A stretch of 40,137 nucleotides of DNA, taken from CAZNMF01 sp035547155. GTDB taxonomy: Bacteria > Acidobacteriota > Vicinamibacteria > Vicinamibacterales > SCN-69-37. The stretch covers positions 1 through 40,137 of the forward strand of contig DASZVJ010000086.1 of NCBI GenBank assembly GCA_035547155.1, written 5' to 3'. Shown here piece after piece: positions 17,377-26,369 of this stretch; position 1 is the stretch's first letter, and each line of letters starts with the position of its first letter. Position numbers and translations under genes: made by a program. The notes under the pieces are model-generated. The model searched no databases, was not told the DNA's origin, and saw nothing but the letters and a program-made list of their open reading frames with translations.

Positions 17377-17510
17377 GGTCTGCGGTCTGCGGTCTGCGGG
17401 CCGCGGTCTGCGGGCTCGTGACTGCGGGTTGCGCCGAGTCTACTACTACGGGCACGGGGCTGCGGACGGCAGACCGCAGCCGGCGGACCGCGGACCGCAG
17501 CCCGCCTGCC
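17377..17510. repeat. Inverted arrays of a 7-bp repeat in a divergent control region
   Basis: From 17377 eight successive heptamers run to 17432: GGTCTGC three times exactly, GGGCCGC, GGTCTGC, then three degenerate copies. After a spacer of about 29 bases, from 17462 to 17510 seven heptamers of the reverse complement type follow (GCGGACG, GCAGACC, GCAGCCG, GCGGACC twice, GCAGCCC, GCCTGCC). The two arms can fold into a long imperfect hairpin. It lies between the HTH-REC gene (start 17361) and the rpoE-like gene (start 17633), beginning just 16 bases before the former's start codon. Confidence 0.85.
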
Positions 17511-17632
17511 GCGTCCTATACTCGTAGCGTCCACCGCCTTTGTACAGACTGGCCTGGGGCATGGGCCGTCTAAGCACATGGGATGCACACGGTCAGCCGC
17601 CCTGCCTGGCCGCGTGGACGTGGCGCGGCACT

Positions 17633-18241
17633 ATGACCCGGACGGATGAGGAGTTGGTGGCCAGTGCGACGGCTGGCGACCTCGAGAGCTTCAACCAGCT
17701 CGTCGCACGCTGGGAACGGCCGATCTATGCCCTCGCGTACCGCACACTCGGGCGGGACGAGGATGCACGGGACGTCGTCCAGGAAGCCTTCTTGCGAGCC
17801 TACAGAGGGTTGCGTGGGTTCAAGGGACAGGCGAAGTTCTCGTCCTGGCTCTATCGAATCACGTTGAATCTCTGTCGGGACTGGATGCGCCGCGAGCGTC
17901 GCGCGCCCATCGTCGCCGTGCCCGAAGGCACCGATCCGATCGACCTGGCCGACGATCGCGCGTCGCCGGTCGAGTCGGTCGAGGATCTCGTCGCGCGGCG
18001 GGAGATGTCGCGCGCGGTGGCGCGGGCGATGGCGGAGCTTCCGGAAGAGCAGCGCGCCGCGATCCTGCTGAAGGAGTACCACGGCCTGACGTTTCAAGAG
18101 ATTGCGGACATGCTCGACTGTCCGCTGAGCACGGTGAAGACGCGGCTCTATCAAGGGCTGTCCGTGCTCCGGCGGCGGCTCGAGCGGCAGCAGACGGACG
18201 AAGCGGCGTTGCGGCGGGCGACGTGGGAGAGCTCTTCCTAG
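17633..18241 (+). CDS. ECF sigma factor (RpoE-like)
   Basis: The 202-residue protein has sigma region 2 (SFNQLVARWERPIYALAYRTLG, EDARDVVQEAFLRAYRGLRGF, FSSWLYRITLNLCRDWMRRERR) and region 4 (LPEEQRAAILLKEYHGLTFQEIADML, STVKTRLYQGLSVLRRRL) and no region 1.1 or 3, as in ECF factors. The ATG at 17633 is used because it begins the normal N-terminus; the frame is open upstream to 17540. It is followed by a zinc-finger anti-sigma gene, which suggests it controls an envelope-stress response including itself and the genes down to 20298. The gap to the anti-sigma gene contains repeats. Confidence 0.93.
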   Translation: MTRTDEELVASATAGDLESFNQLVARWERPIYALAYRTLGRDEDARDVVQEAFLRAYRGLRGFKGQAKFSSWLYRITLNLCRDWMRRERRAPIVAVPEGTDPIDLADDRASPVESVEDLVARREMSRAVARAMAELPEEQRAAILLKEYHGLTFQEIADMLDCPLSTVKTRLYQGLSVLRRRLERQQTDEAALRRATWESSS

Positions 18242-18320
18242 GGACCAAGGGACCAAGGGACCAGGGGACCAGGGGACGAAGGGACGAAGGAAAACTTCGT
18301 CCCTCGACAGGCTCGGGGCG
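18241..18320. repeat. Octamer array, 9-bp hairpin and REP-like dyad between sigma and anti-sigma genes
   Basis: Six tandem octamers occupy 18241-18288: GGGACCAA twice, GGGACCAG twice and GGGACGAA twice. The last unit pairs as GGGACGAAG (18281-18289) with CTTCGTCCC (18295-18303) across a five-base loop GAAAA, a perfect 9-bp stem. Immediately after comes CCTCGACAGGCTCGGG (18302-18317), whose exact reverse complement recurs at 23311-23326. Two further octamers stand at 35085-35100. No coding role is seen. Confidence 0.85.
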
Positions 18321-18378
18321 ACGTGAGCGAGGTCGAACGTCGAACTTTGAACTTGAAGGAACGAAGGTCGAGAACGTT

Positions 18379-19044
18379 ATGTGTGAACAACGAGAACGGC
18401 TCATCGGCTACGTGTACGACGAGTGCGACGAGGACGAGCGCCGCACGATCGAGACGCATCTGAAGGACTGTCAGACCTGCCGTGACGAGATCGGCAGCCT
18501 GCGCGGCACGCGGCTCGACCTGCTGGCCTGGCAGGTGCCGCCGCACGAGCCTGTCTGGCGCCCAATGGTGGCGCCGCGCCGGACGCCGTCGTGGCGGGAC
18601 GTTCCCGCGTGGGCCATGGCCGCCGCGGCGAGCGCGATGTTCCTGACCGGCGCGGCCGGCGGCGTCGTGACGCGCGTGCTCTGGCCGGCCGCGTCGCCAG
18701 CGCCCGTCGTGGCCGCCACGTCAGCGCCATCCGTCGTGCCTGCGAGCGTCACGACGTCGGACCTCGCGCGATTCAGAGAGGCGCTGCTGACCGACGTGCG
18801 CACCGAAATGGATCAACGTCTGGTGGCCGTGCCCGCGCACGCGACGGCGACGGCGTCGGCGAGCTCGCAGGATCTGGCGGCGATCTCGGATCGCATGCGC
18901 GCATTCGAGCAATGGCAGCGCATCCAGATCGGCTTCAACGTGGAGCTCGAGAGCAAGGTGAAGCAGATCGGCACGCGCGCCAACAACGTCAACGATCTCG
19001 TGGAGCTGAACCACGCACTGCAGCGCATCAGCTTCGAACGGTAA
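18379..19044 (+). CDS. Zinc-finger anti-sigma factor, membrane-anchored
   Basis: The 221-residue protein starts with an anti-sigma ZAS domain: MCEQRERLIGYVYDECDEDE, then HLKDCQTCRDEI, giving the His-x3-Cys-x2-Cys zinc site. A single hydrophobic segment follows near 80-105 (AWAMAAAASAMFLTGAAGGVV), then a Pro/Ala/Ser-rich stretch and a periplasmic helical region to the end. It should hold the upstream ECF factor at the membrane until an envelope signal releases it. The ATG at 18379 begins the domain; upstream open frame is repeat DNA. Zn-finger residues are intact. Confidence 0.87.
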   Translation: MCEQRERLIGYVYDECDEDERRTIETHLKDCQTCRDEIGSLRGTRLDLLAWQVPPHEPVWRPMVAPRRTPSWRDVPAWAMAAAASAMFLTGAAGGVVTRVLWPAASPAPVVAATSAPSVVPASVTTSDLARFREALLTDVRTEMDQRLVAVPAHATATASASSQDLAAISDRMRAFEQWQRIQIGFNVELESKVKQIGTRANNVNDLVELNHALQRISFER

Positions 19045-19060
19045 CGATCGGAGGAGTCCC

Positions 19061-19780
19061 GTGTCACGTCGTGTCTTGAGTCTCAGCGCGCTCGCCGCGG
19101 TCCTGGCGTTGCCCCTGCGGGCAGCGGCGCAGACGCCGCCGCCCGTCAGCGCGGCGGACGAAGCGGCCAAGTCGGCCGTCTTCACGTATGCCACGGCGCT
19201 CCGCGGCGCGGTGCTGGTCGGCGGTCAGAAGCTGGCGCAGCAGGCGTCGACCGTCGTGCCCGAGCTGGTGCTCGCGCCGTCGGAACAACCGACGGTACGC
19301 GGTGTCAAACTGGACGGCTGGGGTTTCTTCTTCGATGTGCAGATTCCCGAGATCTGGAACAGCACGATGATGCTCTGGGACATGCTCAACCAGTCGCGTC
19401 ATGCGCGCGCCACGCCACCGGGGGCCTCAGGGCCCGCGCAGCCGGTATCGGATCGTCCGACCGTGTCCGCGACCGGGCCTGTCGAACCGGATCCGATGGC
19501 CAACGAGCTCGCGACGCAGGGCGGGCGTGATCGGTTGTATTCGAACTATGTGCGGGAAGCGTTGATCGACGCGCTCCTCGACAGCTCCGCCGTGTTGCCG
19601 CTCGGTCCCACGGATCGGTTGACGATCGCGGCGAGCGGAATCGATCAGCCCGGTTCGAATCCGCTGTACCAGGAACGGAAGCTGATGCTCACGATCAAAG
19701 GCTCGGACTTGCAGGATCTGCGGCAGGGCCGCATCACGCGCGAGGAAGCCAGGGCGCGCGTGGTCGAGGGACGCTTTTGA
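19061..19780 (+). CDS. Secreted protein of the sigma/anti-sigma locus, function unknown
   Basis: The 239-residue product starts from GTG with GGAGGAG nine bases upstream and has a signal MSRRVLSLSALAAVLALPLRAAAQ. The mature part contains VRGVKLDGWGFFFDVQIPEIW and a low-complexity Pro/Ala segment near 115-150, then RDRLYSNYVREALIDALLDSS and LPLGPTDRLTIAASG. I do not recognise a named family, though proteins of this general form are common beside ECF genes in acidobacteria. It lies 16 bases after the anti-sigma gene, so it is probably in the same unit. Confidence 0.7.
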   Translation: MSRRVLSLSALAAVLALPLRAAAQTPPPVSAADEAAKSAVFTYATALRGAVLVGGQKLAQQASTVVPELVLAPSEQPTVRGVKLDGWGFFFDVQIPEIWNSTMMLWDMLNQSRHARATPPGASGPAQPVSDRPTVSATGPVEPDPMANELATQGGRDRLYSNYVREALIDALLDSSAVLPLGPTDRLTIAASGIDQPGSNPLYQERKLMLTIKGSDLQDLRQGRITREEARARVVEGRF

Positions 19781-19797
19781 TTTAGAATCGCCGACTT

Positions 19798-20298
19798 ATG
19801 CGTACCCGTTTCGCCGCTTGTCTGCTCGCCGTCGCGCTCGTCGCCAGTGGAGGCTGCGGGCTGGGCGTCGATCTCGAGAAGGCGCTCTCGGTGACCGATG
19901 TCACGTCAGGCTGGTACGACTTCGGCCTCGTCGGCGGCTTGAACAAGATGGTCCCGCAGGTGAGCTTTCGTCTGAAGAACGTCGCCGAGAAGCCGATCAC
20001 GCAGGTGCAGCTCATCGTGAGCTTCTGGCAGGACGGTGCCGACGGTGAGCTCGACTCGAAGAACGTCGACGGCATCGGCAGCACCGCCGTCACGCCAGGC
20101 AACGCGACCGACGCCATCATGGTGCGGTCGGATACGGGATACACGCTCGAACAGCCGCGGAACGAGCTGTTCACGAACAGTCAGTTCAAGGATTTCACCG
20201 CCAAGGTCTTCGCGAAGCGGGATGGCAAGATTGTGCGGCTCGGCGAGTTCAAGATCGAGCGCCGCCTCCTGCCGCACGTCGACGCCGCGCTGCGATAA
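19798..20298 (+). CDS. Lipoprotein, function unknown
   Basis: A 166-residue protein with signal MRTRFAACLLAVALVASGGC; the modified Cys would be residue 20, although Ser and Gly before it are not ideal lipobox residues. The mature region (VPQVSFRLKNVAEKPITQVQLIVSFW) looks like an Ig-like or FxLYD-type beta fold: a tail of a conserved 'residual dependence' domain is a guess. It follows the secreted protein by 17 bases and ends at a hairpin at 20305-20335, so it closes the sigma locus. Confidence 0.65.
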   Translation: MRTRFAACLLAVALVASGGCGLGVDLEKALSVTDVTSGWYDFGLVGGLNKMVPQVSFRLKNVAEKPITQVQLIVSFWQDGADGELDSKNVDGIGSTAVTPGNATDAIMVRSDTGYTLEQPRNELFTNSQFKDFTAKVFAKRDGKIVRLGEFKIERRLLPHVDAALR

Positions 20299-20335
20299 AC
20301 AAAAACGGCGCGCGCGGAATGTCCGCACGCGCCGT
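20297..20335 (-). terminator. Intrinsic terminator, best for the PEGA gene, shared with the convergent unit
   Basis: ACGGCGCG... (20305-20317) pairs with CCGCACGCGCCGT (20323-20335) in a 13-bp stem with one mismatch (a G-U pair on the minus transcript) around a five-base loop. On the minus strand the stem is followed by TTTTTGTTT (20305-20297), a clear U-tract for transcripts of the gene at 20357-21142. The plus-strand unit ending at 20298 also runs into it, but has no T-tract there. Confidence 0.75.
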
Positions 20336-20356
20336 TCGGTGATCTGTCGTCCCGTC

Positions 20357-21142
20357 CTACTGCTTGTCGAGACTGACGCGCGTCGTGCGCGTCTGACCTT
20401 CCTTGACGTCGAGCGTGCCGGTGTACGACTTGTAGCCGTCCGCGCGAAGCTCGAGCTGATGCGAGCCCGACGTCAGCTCCAGGTGATCGCTCAATCCGTC
20501 GAACTCGTCGACGGTCCCCGCCAGCGCGCCGTCGATGTAGACCTTGGCGCTCTTCGGGTTGACCTTGAATCGGATGGAGCCCGTCGACGTCCGCTCGCGC
20601 TCCTCGTCTCGTGTCGAGTAGGTCACCGACGGCGGGTAGTAGTAGGGCACGGCACCGTAGTACCCGAACCCGAACGGATCGAACAGGAACGGATCGTACC
20701 AGCCGTAGCGATTCCAGTAGCCGTACGGATAGCTCGAGTAGCCGAAATACGCACCGTAATACGGGTAATACCAGGACGGCCACACGACGACGTTGTGCGA
20801 GCCGCCGGGAGAGTACGTGCGCGGCTGCGCGTAGCCGCGAACGGCCTGGTTGCTGCGCGTGCGGCCCGTCGCCCGATTCGATCCCGATGAGTCGCCGGAG
20901 CTCGGGCTCGAGCGCGTCACCGGTCCGCCTTCACTTGACGGGCTGGGCGATTCGGCACGAGGGGCTGGAGGCGGGGACTCGCGCGGAACGGCCACGCCGC
21001 CGTCGCCCGATCCGCTGCGTCCGCCGCCAGACGACCCGGAATCCCCGCCTCCGCGCCGGCTTCCTTGCGCCGCCGACACGGTCGGGACGGCCAACGCCGC
21101 TGCGACGAGGACTGCTGACAGAAACGCGAGGGGTTTGGTCAT
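20357..21142 (-). CDS. Secreted PEGA-domain protein with aromatic-rich segment
   Basis: The 261-residue protein has a signal (MTKPLAFLSAVLVAAALAVPTVSAAQ), a Gly/Ser/Pro-rich region (27-100), a Tyr/Phe/Gly-rich segment (about 118-172; YPYYGAYFGYSSYPYGYW) and a C-terminal PEGA domain (about 188-261; GSIRFKVNPKSAKVYIDGALAGTVDEF, GSHQLELRADGYKSY). PEGA domains are small beta-modules of surface and envelope proteins. GGAG stands before the ATG. It is convergent with the sigma locus and divergent from hslV. It could be a cell-surface or cell-wall-associated protein. Confidence 0.85.
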   Translation of the reverse strand: MTKPLAFLSAVLVAAALAVPTVSAAQGSRRGGGDSGSSGGGRSGSGDGGVAVPRESPPPAPRAESPSPSSEGGPVTRSSPSSGDSSGSNRATGRTRSNQAVRGYAQPRTYSPGGSHNVVVWPSWYYPYYGAYFGYSSYPYGYWNRYGWYDPFLFDPFGFGYYGAVPYYYPPSVTYSTRDEERERTSTGSIRFKVNPKSAKVYIDGALAGTVDEFDGLSDHLELTSGSHQLELRADGYKSYTGTLDVKEGQTRTTRVSLDKQ

Positions 21143-21333
21143 GGTCGTGCTCCAGAATTCTTGACTATTTCGATACTACGCCCTGTGCAACTTCACTGCC
21201 ACTCAGGCACGACCGCGGCAGGGAACGCCGCACGCCGCTCGACATCCACGCTGCCGTCGTACGAGGACATCGCTGTCCGTGTCGCATGTCGGCTTGCCCC
21301 TGCTGCGGCGTCGGCACTACGATGCGAGTTCGG

Positions 21334-21867
21334 ATGACTCACATCGATGCGACGACAGTCCTGGCCGTTCGCCATCAGGGCAAGGTCGTGCTGGCGAGCG
21401 ACGGGCAGGTCACCTTGGGCCAGACCGTCGTCAAACATCAGGCGAAGAAAGTCCGCCGGCTCTATCACGATCGCGTGCTCGCCGGGTTCGCCGGCTCTGC
21501 GGCTGACGGCTTTGGGCTCTTCAGCCGCTTCGAGGGCAAGCTCGAGGAACATCGCGGCAATCTCGAGCGCGCCGCGGTCGAGCTGGCCCGCGACTGGCGC
21601 ACCGATCGCATCCTGCGCCGGCTCGAGGCGATGCTGCTCGTCGCCGATGCGCGCGTGACGTATCTGCTCTCCGGCACGGGCGATCTCATCGAGCCGGACG
21701 ACGGCGTGATGGGGATCGGGTCTGGAGGACCGTTCGCGATGGCGGCCGCACGCGCGCTCGTCCAGCACAGCACGCTCGACGCGCGCGCCATCGTCGAAGC
21801 GGCGATGGGCATCGCCGCCGACATCTGCATCTACACCAACCATCGCCTCGTTCTCGAAGAGCTCTAG
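21334..21867 (+). CDS. hslV: HslV (ClpQ) protease subunit of HslVU
   Basis: The 177-residue protein aligns by eye with HslV: TTVLAVRHQGKVVLASDGQVTLGQTVV, KKVRRLYHDRVLAGFAGSAADGFGLF, LARDWRTDRILRRLEAML, IGSGGPFAMAAARAL, ICIYTNHRLVLEEL. HslV is an N-terminal Thr protease that forms a dodecamer capped by HslU. Here the Thr pair TT lies at residues 7-8, after MTHIDA, so a short propeptide must be removed, unlike E. coli where Thr follows Met. The start at 21334 is chosen; 21322 is possible. It abuts hslU directly. Confidence 0.95.
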   Translation: MTHIDATTVLAVRHQGKVVLASDGQVTLGQTVVKHQAKKVRRLYHDRVLAGFAGSAADGFGLFSRFEGKLEEHRGNLERAAVELARDWRTDRILRRLEAMLLVADARVTYLLSGTGDLIEPDDGVMGIGSGGPFAMAAARALVQHSTLDARAIVEAAMGIAADICIYTNHRLVLEEL

Positions 21868-23255
<1,388 letters not shown>

Positions 23256-23259
<4 letters not shown>

Positions 23260-23327
23260 AACGCCGAGTTTGTCGAGGCGTGAAACCTCGAGCTTGTCGA
23301 GAGGTGAAATCCCGAGCCTGTCGAGGC
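23256..23327 (+). repeat. Three tandem 24-bp repeats at a gene start
   Basis: Units at 23256-23279, 23280-23303 and 23304-23327 each begin GTGAAA and end with a dyad of the form CGAG-N5-TCGAG. The third unit carries CCCGAGCCTGTCGAGG (23311-23326), the exact reverse complement of 18302-18317, so this is a dispersed REP-like sequence. The units keep the reading frame of the following gene and each GTG is a possible start codon. Confidence 0.9.
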
Positions 23328-24473
23328 GCGATCGCCGCGTCGCTCATCGTGGGCGCGCTCGTCGCGGCCGCGGGTTGCGGCAAGCGCGGCAACCCGCTGC
23401 CGCCGTTGCGGCCCGTCCCCGCGCGCATCGCCGACTTGTCGGCGGTGCGCACGGCCTCGCGCGTCACGCTGCACTTCACCGTGCCGGCCGCCAACGTCGA
23501 CGGCACGACGCCGGCGGCGGTCGAGCGCGTCGACGTCTATCGCATCGTCCTCGCCGCCGGCATGCCGACGCCGCCCGTGTCGGTGCTCACGGCGATGCCG
23601 AAGTATTTGCTGACGCATCTCTCCGTGCGGCGTCCGCCGCCGCCGGAACCGAAGCCGAAGTCCTCGGACGGCGCGTCGCCGTCACCGGCGCCGCCGACGC
23701 CTCCGGCGTCCGCGGCGCCAGCCGACAGCCGCCCGCTGCCCGGCGACGCGGTCACCATCGTCGACGAGATCGACGATGCCGCACGCGCCAGTGGCGGCGT
23801 GCGGCATTACCTCGCGATCCCTGTGGCGGGAACCGGACGCGGGCGTCCTGGCGCGGCTACGCCGGTGCTCGCCGTGCCGATCGGATCGCTGCCCGCCGCG
23901 CCCGCTGATCTCGCGCTGACGTACGACGAGACGCAGCTCACGGCGGCGTGGCACGCCGCCGTGGCTGGCGACGTGTTCAGCGTGCTGCAGACGCCGGGGC
24001 CGGCGTTCGACGCGGCGACGGCCAAGGCGCTGACGCCGGAGCCGATCGCGGCGACACAGTTCACGCTGCCGCTCACGTTCGGCACGCAGACGTGCGTCGC
24101 GGTGCGCGCGACGCACGTGACGGGCGCCGTGCGCGCCGAAGGCGCGCCGGCGGCGCCCGTGTGCGTCACGCCCGTCGATACGTTCCCGCCGCCCGCGCCG
24201 ACCGGCCTGCAGGCCGTCCAGGAGGGCGCGGCCGTGACGCTGATCTGGAATCGCGTCGAAGTCCCGGACGTCGCGGGGTACATCGTCCTCAGAGGAGAGG
24301 GCACGGGCGGCACGCTGCAGCCGTTGATGCGGACGCCGATTTCCGATGTGACGTACCGCGACACGGCCGTCCAGCCGGGCCAGACCTACACGTACGCCGT
24401 GTACGCGGTCGACACGGCGCCGGCCGCCAACGTCAGCTCGCTGTCCGACCGGCAGACCCTCGTGATTCGGTAG
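23256..24473 (+). CDS. Fibronectin type III lipoprotein with LptM-like N-terminal motif
   Basis: The longest version has 405 residues; starts at GTG 23256, 23280 or 23304 are all in frame. The last (389 residues) gives the cleanest signal: KSRACRGAIAASLIVGALVAAAGC, with Cys in a lipobox, followed by GKRGNPLPPLRPVP, which resembles the CGxKGPL motif of LptM-type lipoproteins. The rest has two Fn3-like domains (about 85-250 with a Pro-rich gap, and 300-400, PPAPTGLQAVQEGAAVTLIWNR, GQTYTYAVYAVD). The first GTG overlaps the hslU stop as GTGA, which would allow coupling. An envelope role is inferred from the LptM-like motif. Confidence 0.75.
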
Positions 24474-24523
24474 CGCCGGCGGGTGCGGATCGCGGTATCT
24501 TGGTGATATCAGAGGCCAGAGAC

Positions 24524-25177
24524 ATGAAATTCTTCATTGATTCCGGCAATCTTCGTGAAATCGAGTCCCTCGTCCCGCTCGGCATCATCGACGGCGTCAC
24601 GACCAATCCGTCGCTGATGGCGAAGGAGTCCGGCGACCCGCGGGCGCACATCAAGCAGATCTGCCGCCTCGTGCAGGGGCCGGTCAGCGCGGAGGTCGTC
24701 GCGACGGACACCGCGGGCATGATCACGGAGGGCCGTGAGCTCGCGAAGATCGACGATCACGTGGTCGTCAAGATCCCGTTCACGCGCGACGGCGTCAAGG
24801 CCATCAAGGCGCTGACGAGCGAAGGGATCCGCATCAACACGACGCTGATCTTCTCGCCGACGCAGGCGCTGATCGCCGCGAAAGTCGGCGCCGCGTACGT
24901 CAGCCCGTTCGTCGGCCGGCTCGACGACATCGCGTCGGACGGCATGGCGCTCATCCGGCAGATCGTCGAGATCTTCGACCAATACGAGTTCCCGACCGAG
25001 GTCCTCGTCGCGAGCGTGCGCTCTCCGATGCACATCGTCGAGGCGGCACGCATGGGCGCGGACGTGTGCACGTGCCCTGCGGCGGTCATCGAGGCGTGCT
25101 TCAAGCATCCGCTCACCGACATCGGCCTCGAGAAATTCCTGAAGGACTGGGAGAAGGCGCAAGCGGCCCGGGCCTGA
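24524..25177 (+). CDS. Transaldolase, TalC type
   Basis: The 217-residue TIM-barrel enzyme has MKFFIDSGNLREIESL, VTTNPSLMAKE, and Schiff-base Lys83 (VVKIPFT). It transfers dihydroxyacetone units between sugar phosphates in the pentose phosphate pathway. Members of this short group are often named fructose-6-phosphate aldolase. Glu57 (SAEVVA) and Phe129 (VSPFVGRLDD) occupy positions that, as I recall, are Gln and Tyr in FsaA, so transaldolase is favoured. ATG 24524 has AGAGG about eight bases upstream; the frame is open 192 codons upstream inside the lipoprotein gene, which is a shadow. Confidence 0.9.
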   Translation: MKFFIDSGNLREIESLVPLGIIDGVTTNPSLMAKESGDPRAHIKQICRLVQGPVSAEVVATDTAGMITEGRELAKIDDHVVVKIPFTRDGVKAIKALTSEGIRINTTLIFSPTQALIAAKVGAAYVSPFVGRLDDIASDGMALIRQIVEIFDQYEFPTEVLVASVRSPMHIVEAARMGADVCTCPAAVIEACFKHPLTDIGLEKFLKDWEKAQAARA

Positions 25178-25250
25178 GGGATCCGGTCGCCCGCCTGCAC
25201 GATCTCGGGCGGCAGTCCGAGTTGGGCGGTGACATTCACGCGCCGCGACG

Positions 25251-25802
25251 TCACGCCGGCGCCGTATGGTCGAGCACGTAGCGTCCGATTTCGGCGTCCC
25301 TCACCGACCTCAGCGTGATCTCGATGCGCGTCGACGGCAGCTCCCGTACGATCGCCGCCGGAAGGGCGAAGAACACCTCGCCCTCGGACGGAGATACGGG
25401 CAGATCGGTGACCGTTCGTGCCGACGCGAGTCCGGTCACGGACAACGCGAGCGCCGGTGCGCCGGAGAAGTCGCCACGCAGGGATGTGACCACGAGGTCG
25501 TCGCCGGGAAACACCGAACACGGCACCGTGTCGCCAGGGGCGAGCGAGTACTGACGCAGGCAGACGCCATCCCGTTGTAGCCGATTGATGAGCGTGCGGG
25601 AGACGAGTCCGGAGATCCGGCCCTGACGCGCGAGCGCGGTCACGCCTTCGCTCAACGCCGCAAGCCCGATCAGGCGCGCGGAGCAGTCGCCGCACGCGAA
25701 CAGATGCGCGTCAATCCCCTCGTCGCGGTCTGCCGCGTCGCCGCCGACCCAGTAGTCCAGCAGCGTCTCGTCGGGAATCGGTGTCTCGCAGGTAGGCGTC
25801 AC
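25251..25802 (-). CDS. Soluble zinc-finger anti-sigma factor
   Basis: The 183-residue product starts at GTG 25802, overlapping the sigma stop as GTGA. The N-terminus has CETPIPDETLLDYWVGGD then HLFACGDCSARL, a His-x3-Cys-x2-Cys zinc-binding anti-sigma motif at about 34-41. No transmembrane helix is visible, so the sensor is cytosolic. The C-terminal 100 residues look beta-rich (VFPGDDLVVTSLRGDFSG, PALALSVTGLASARTV). It likely binds and inhibits the sigma factor encoded just before it. The GTG start rests on the overlap. Confidence 0.78.
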   Translation of the reverse strand: MTPTCETPIPDETLLDYWVGGDAADRDEGIDAHLFACGDCSARLIGLAALSEGVTALARQGRISGLVSRTLINRLQRDGVCLRQYSLAPGDTVPCSVFPGDDLVVTSLRGDFSGAPALALSVTGLASARTVTDLPVSPSEGEVFFALPAAIVRELPSTRIEITLRSVRDAEIGRYVLDHTAPA

Positions 25803-26368
25803 GCGACGGTTGCTCCGGACATCACACACGCACGAAGACGCTGAACGGCGCGGTGACGGATGACGCGCACGTTGCCCTCGGAGACGCCGAGCTCGCGCCC
25901 GACGTCGGACGCCGTTCTCCCGGCGTAGAAGGTCAGCATGACGACCGCGCGGTCGCGCTCGGCCAGCATCGCGAGACACGCCTCGAGCCGGTCGAGGTCG
26001 AGTGACGCATCTTCAACGTCGACGGTGAACGCCGACGGGGGGATGAACGCCTCGCGCAACGTCTCGCGCCGCCATTCCTGCCGCTTCAGATCCTTGGTCA
26101 TCAGGCGGCTCATCCCGAGGATGAAGGACGCGATCTGATCAGCGTCCCGGACGGACCCATTCCTCAGCTTCTCGATCGCCACGAGCAGCACCTGCTGGGC
26201 GAGGTCGCGGGCGGCGTCGTCGTTGCGGAGATGCCGCAGGCCGTACAGACGCACGCGCGGCGCAAAGCGGCGATAGAGCTCGCTCTCCGCCGCCTCCGCG
26301 GACCCCGGCGTGCGCGCGGCGATGGTCCTGGCCACGTCGCCGTCCGTCCATTCGGCGTTGCCCTCCAT
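25799..26368 (-). CDS. ECF sigma factor, partner of the TTHB210-like gene
   Basis: The 189-residue protein has region 2 (ESELYRRFAPRVRLYGLRHL, DAARDLAQQVLLVAIEKLRNG, FILGMSRLMTKDLKRQEWRRE) and region 4 (LAERDRAVVMLTFYAGRTASDVGREL, SEGNVRVIRHRAVQRLRACV). It is coupled by four bases to the anti-sigma gene and is divergent from the gene at 26522. There is no visible Shine-Dalgarno; a perfect hairpin ends one base before its ATG (26370-26395), which might affect its translation. Confidence 0.88.
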   Translation of the reverse strand: MEGNAEWTDGDVARTIAARTPGSAEAAESELYRRFAPRVRLYGLRHLRNDDAARDLAQQVLLVAIEKLRNGSVRDADQIASFILGMSRLMTKDLKRQEWRRETLREAFIPPSAFTVDVEDASLDLDRLEACLAMLAERDRAVVMLTFYAGRTASDVGRELGVSEGNVRVIRHRAVQRLRACVMSGATVA

Positions 26369-26369
26369 G

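Noticed and set aside
25178..25250. Possible stem CGCCCG (25188-25193) / CGGGCG (25206-25211) as a terminator after the transaldolase
   Set aside because: The loop is 12 bases and there is no T-run; too weak to call.
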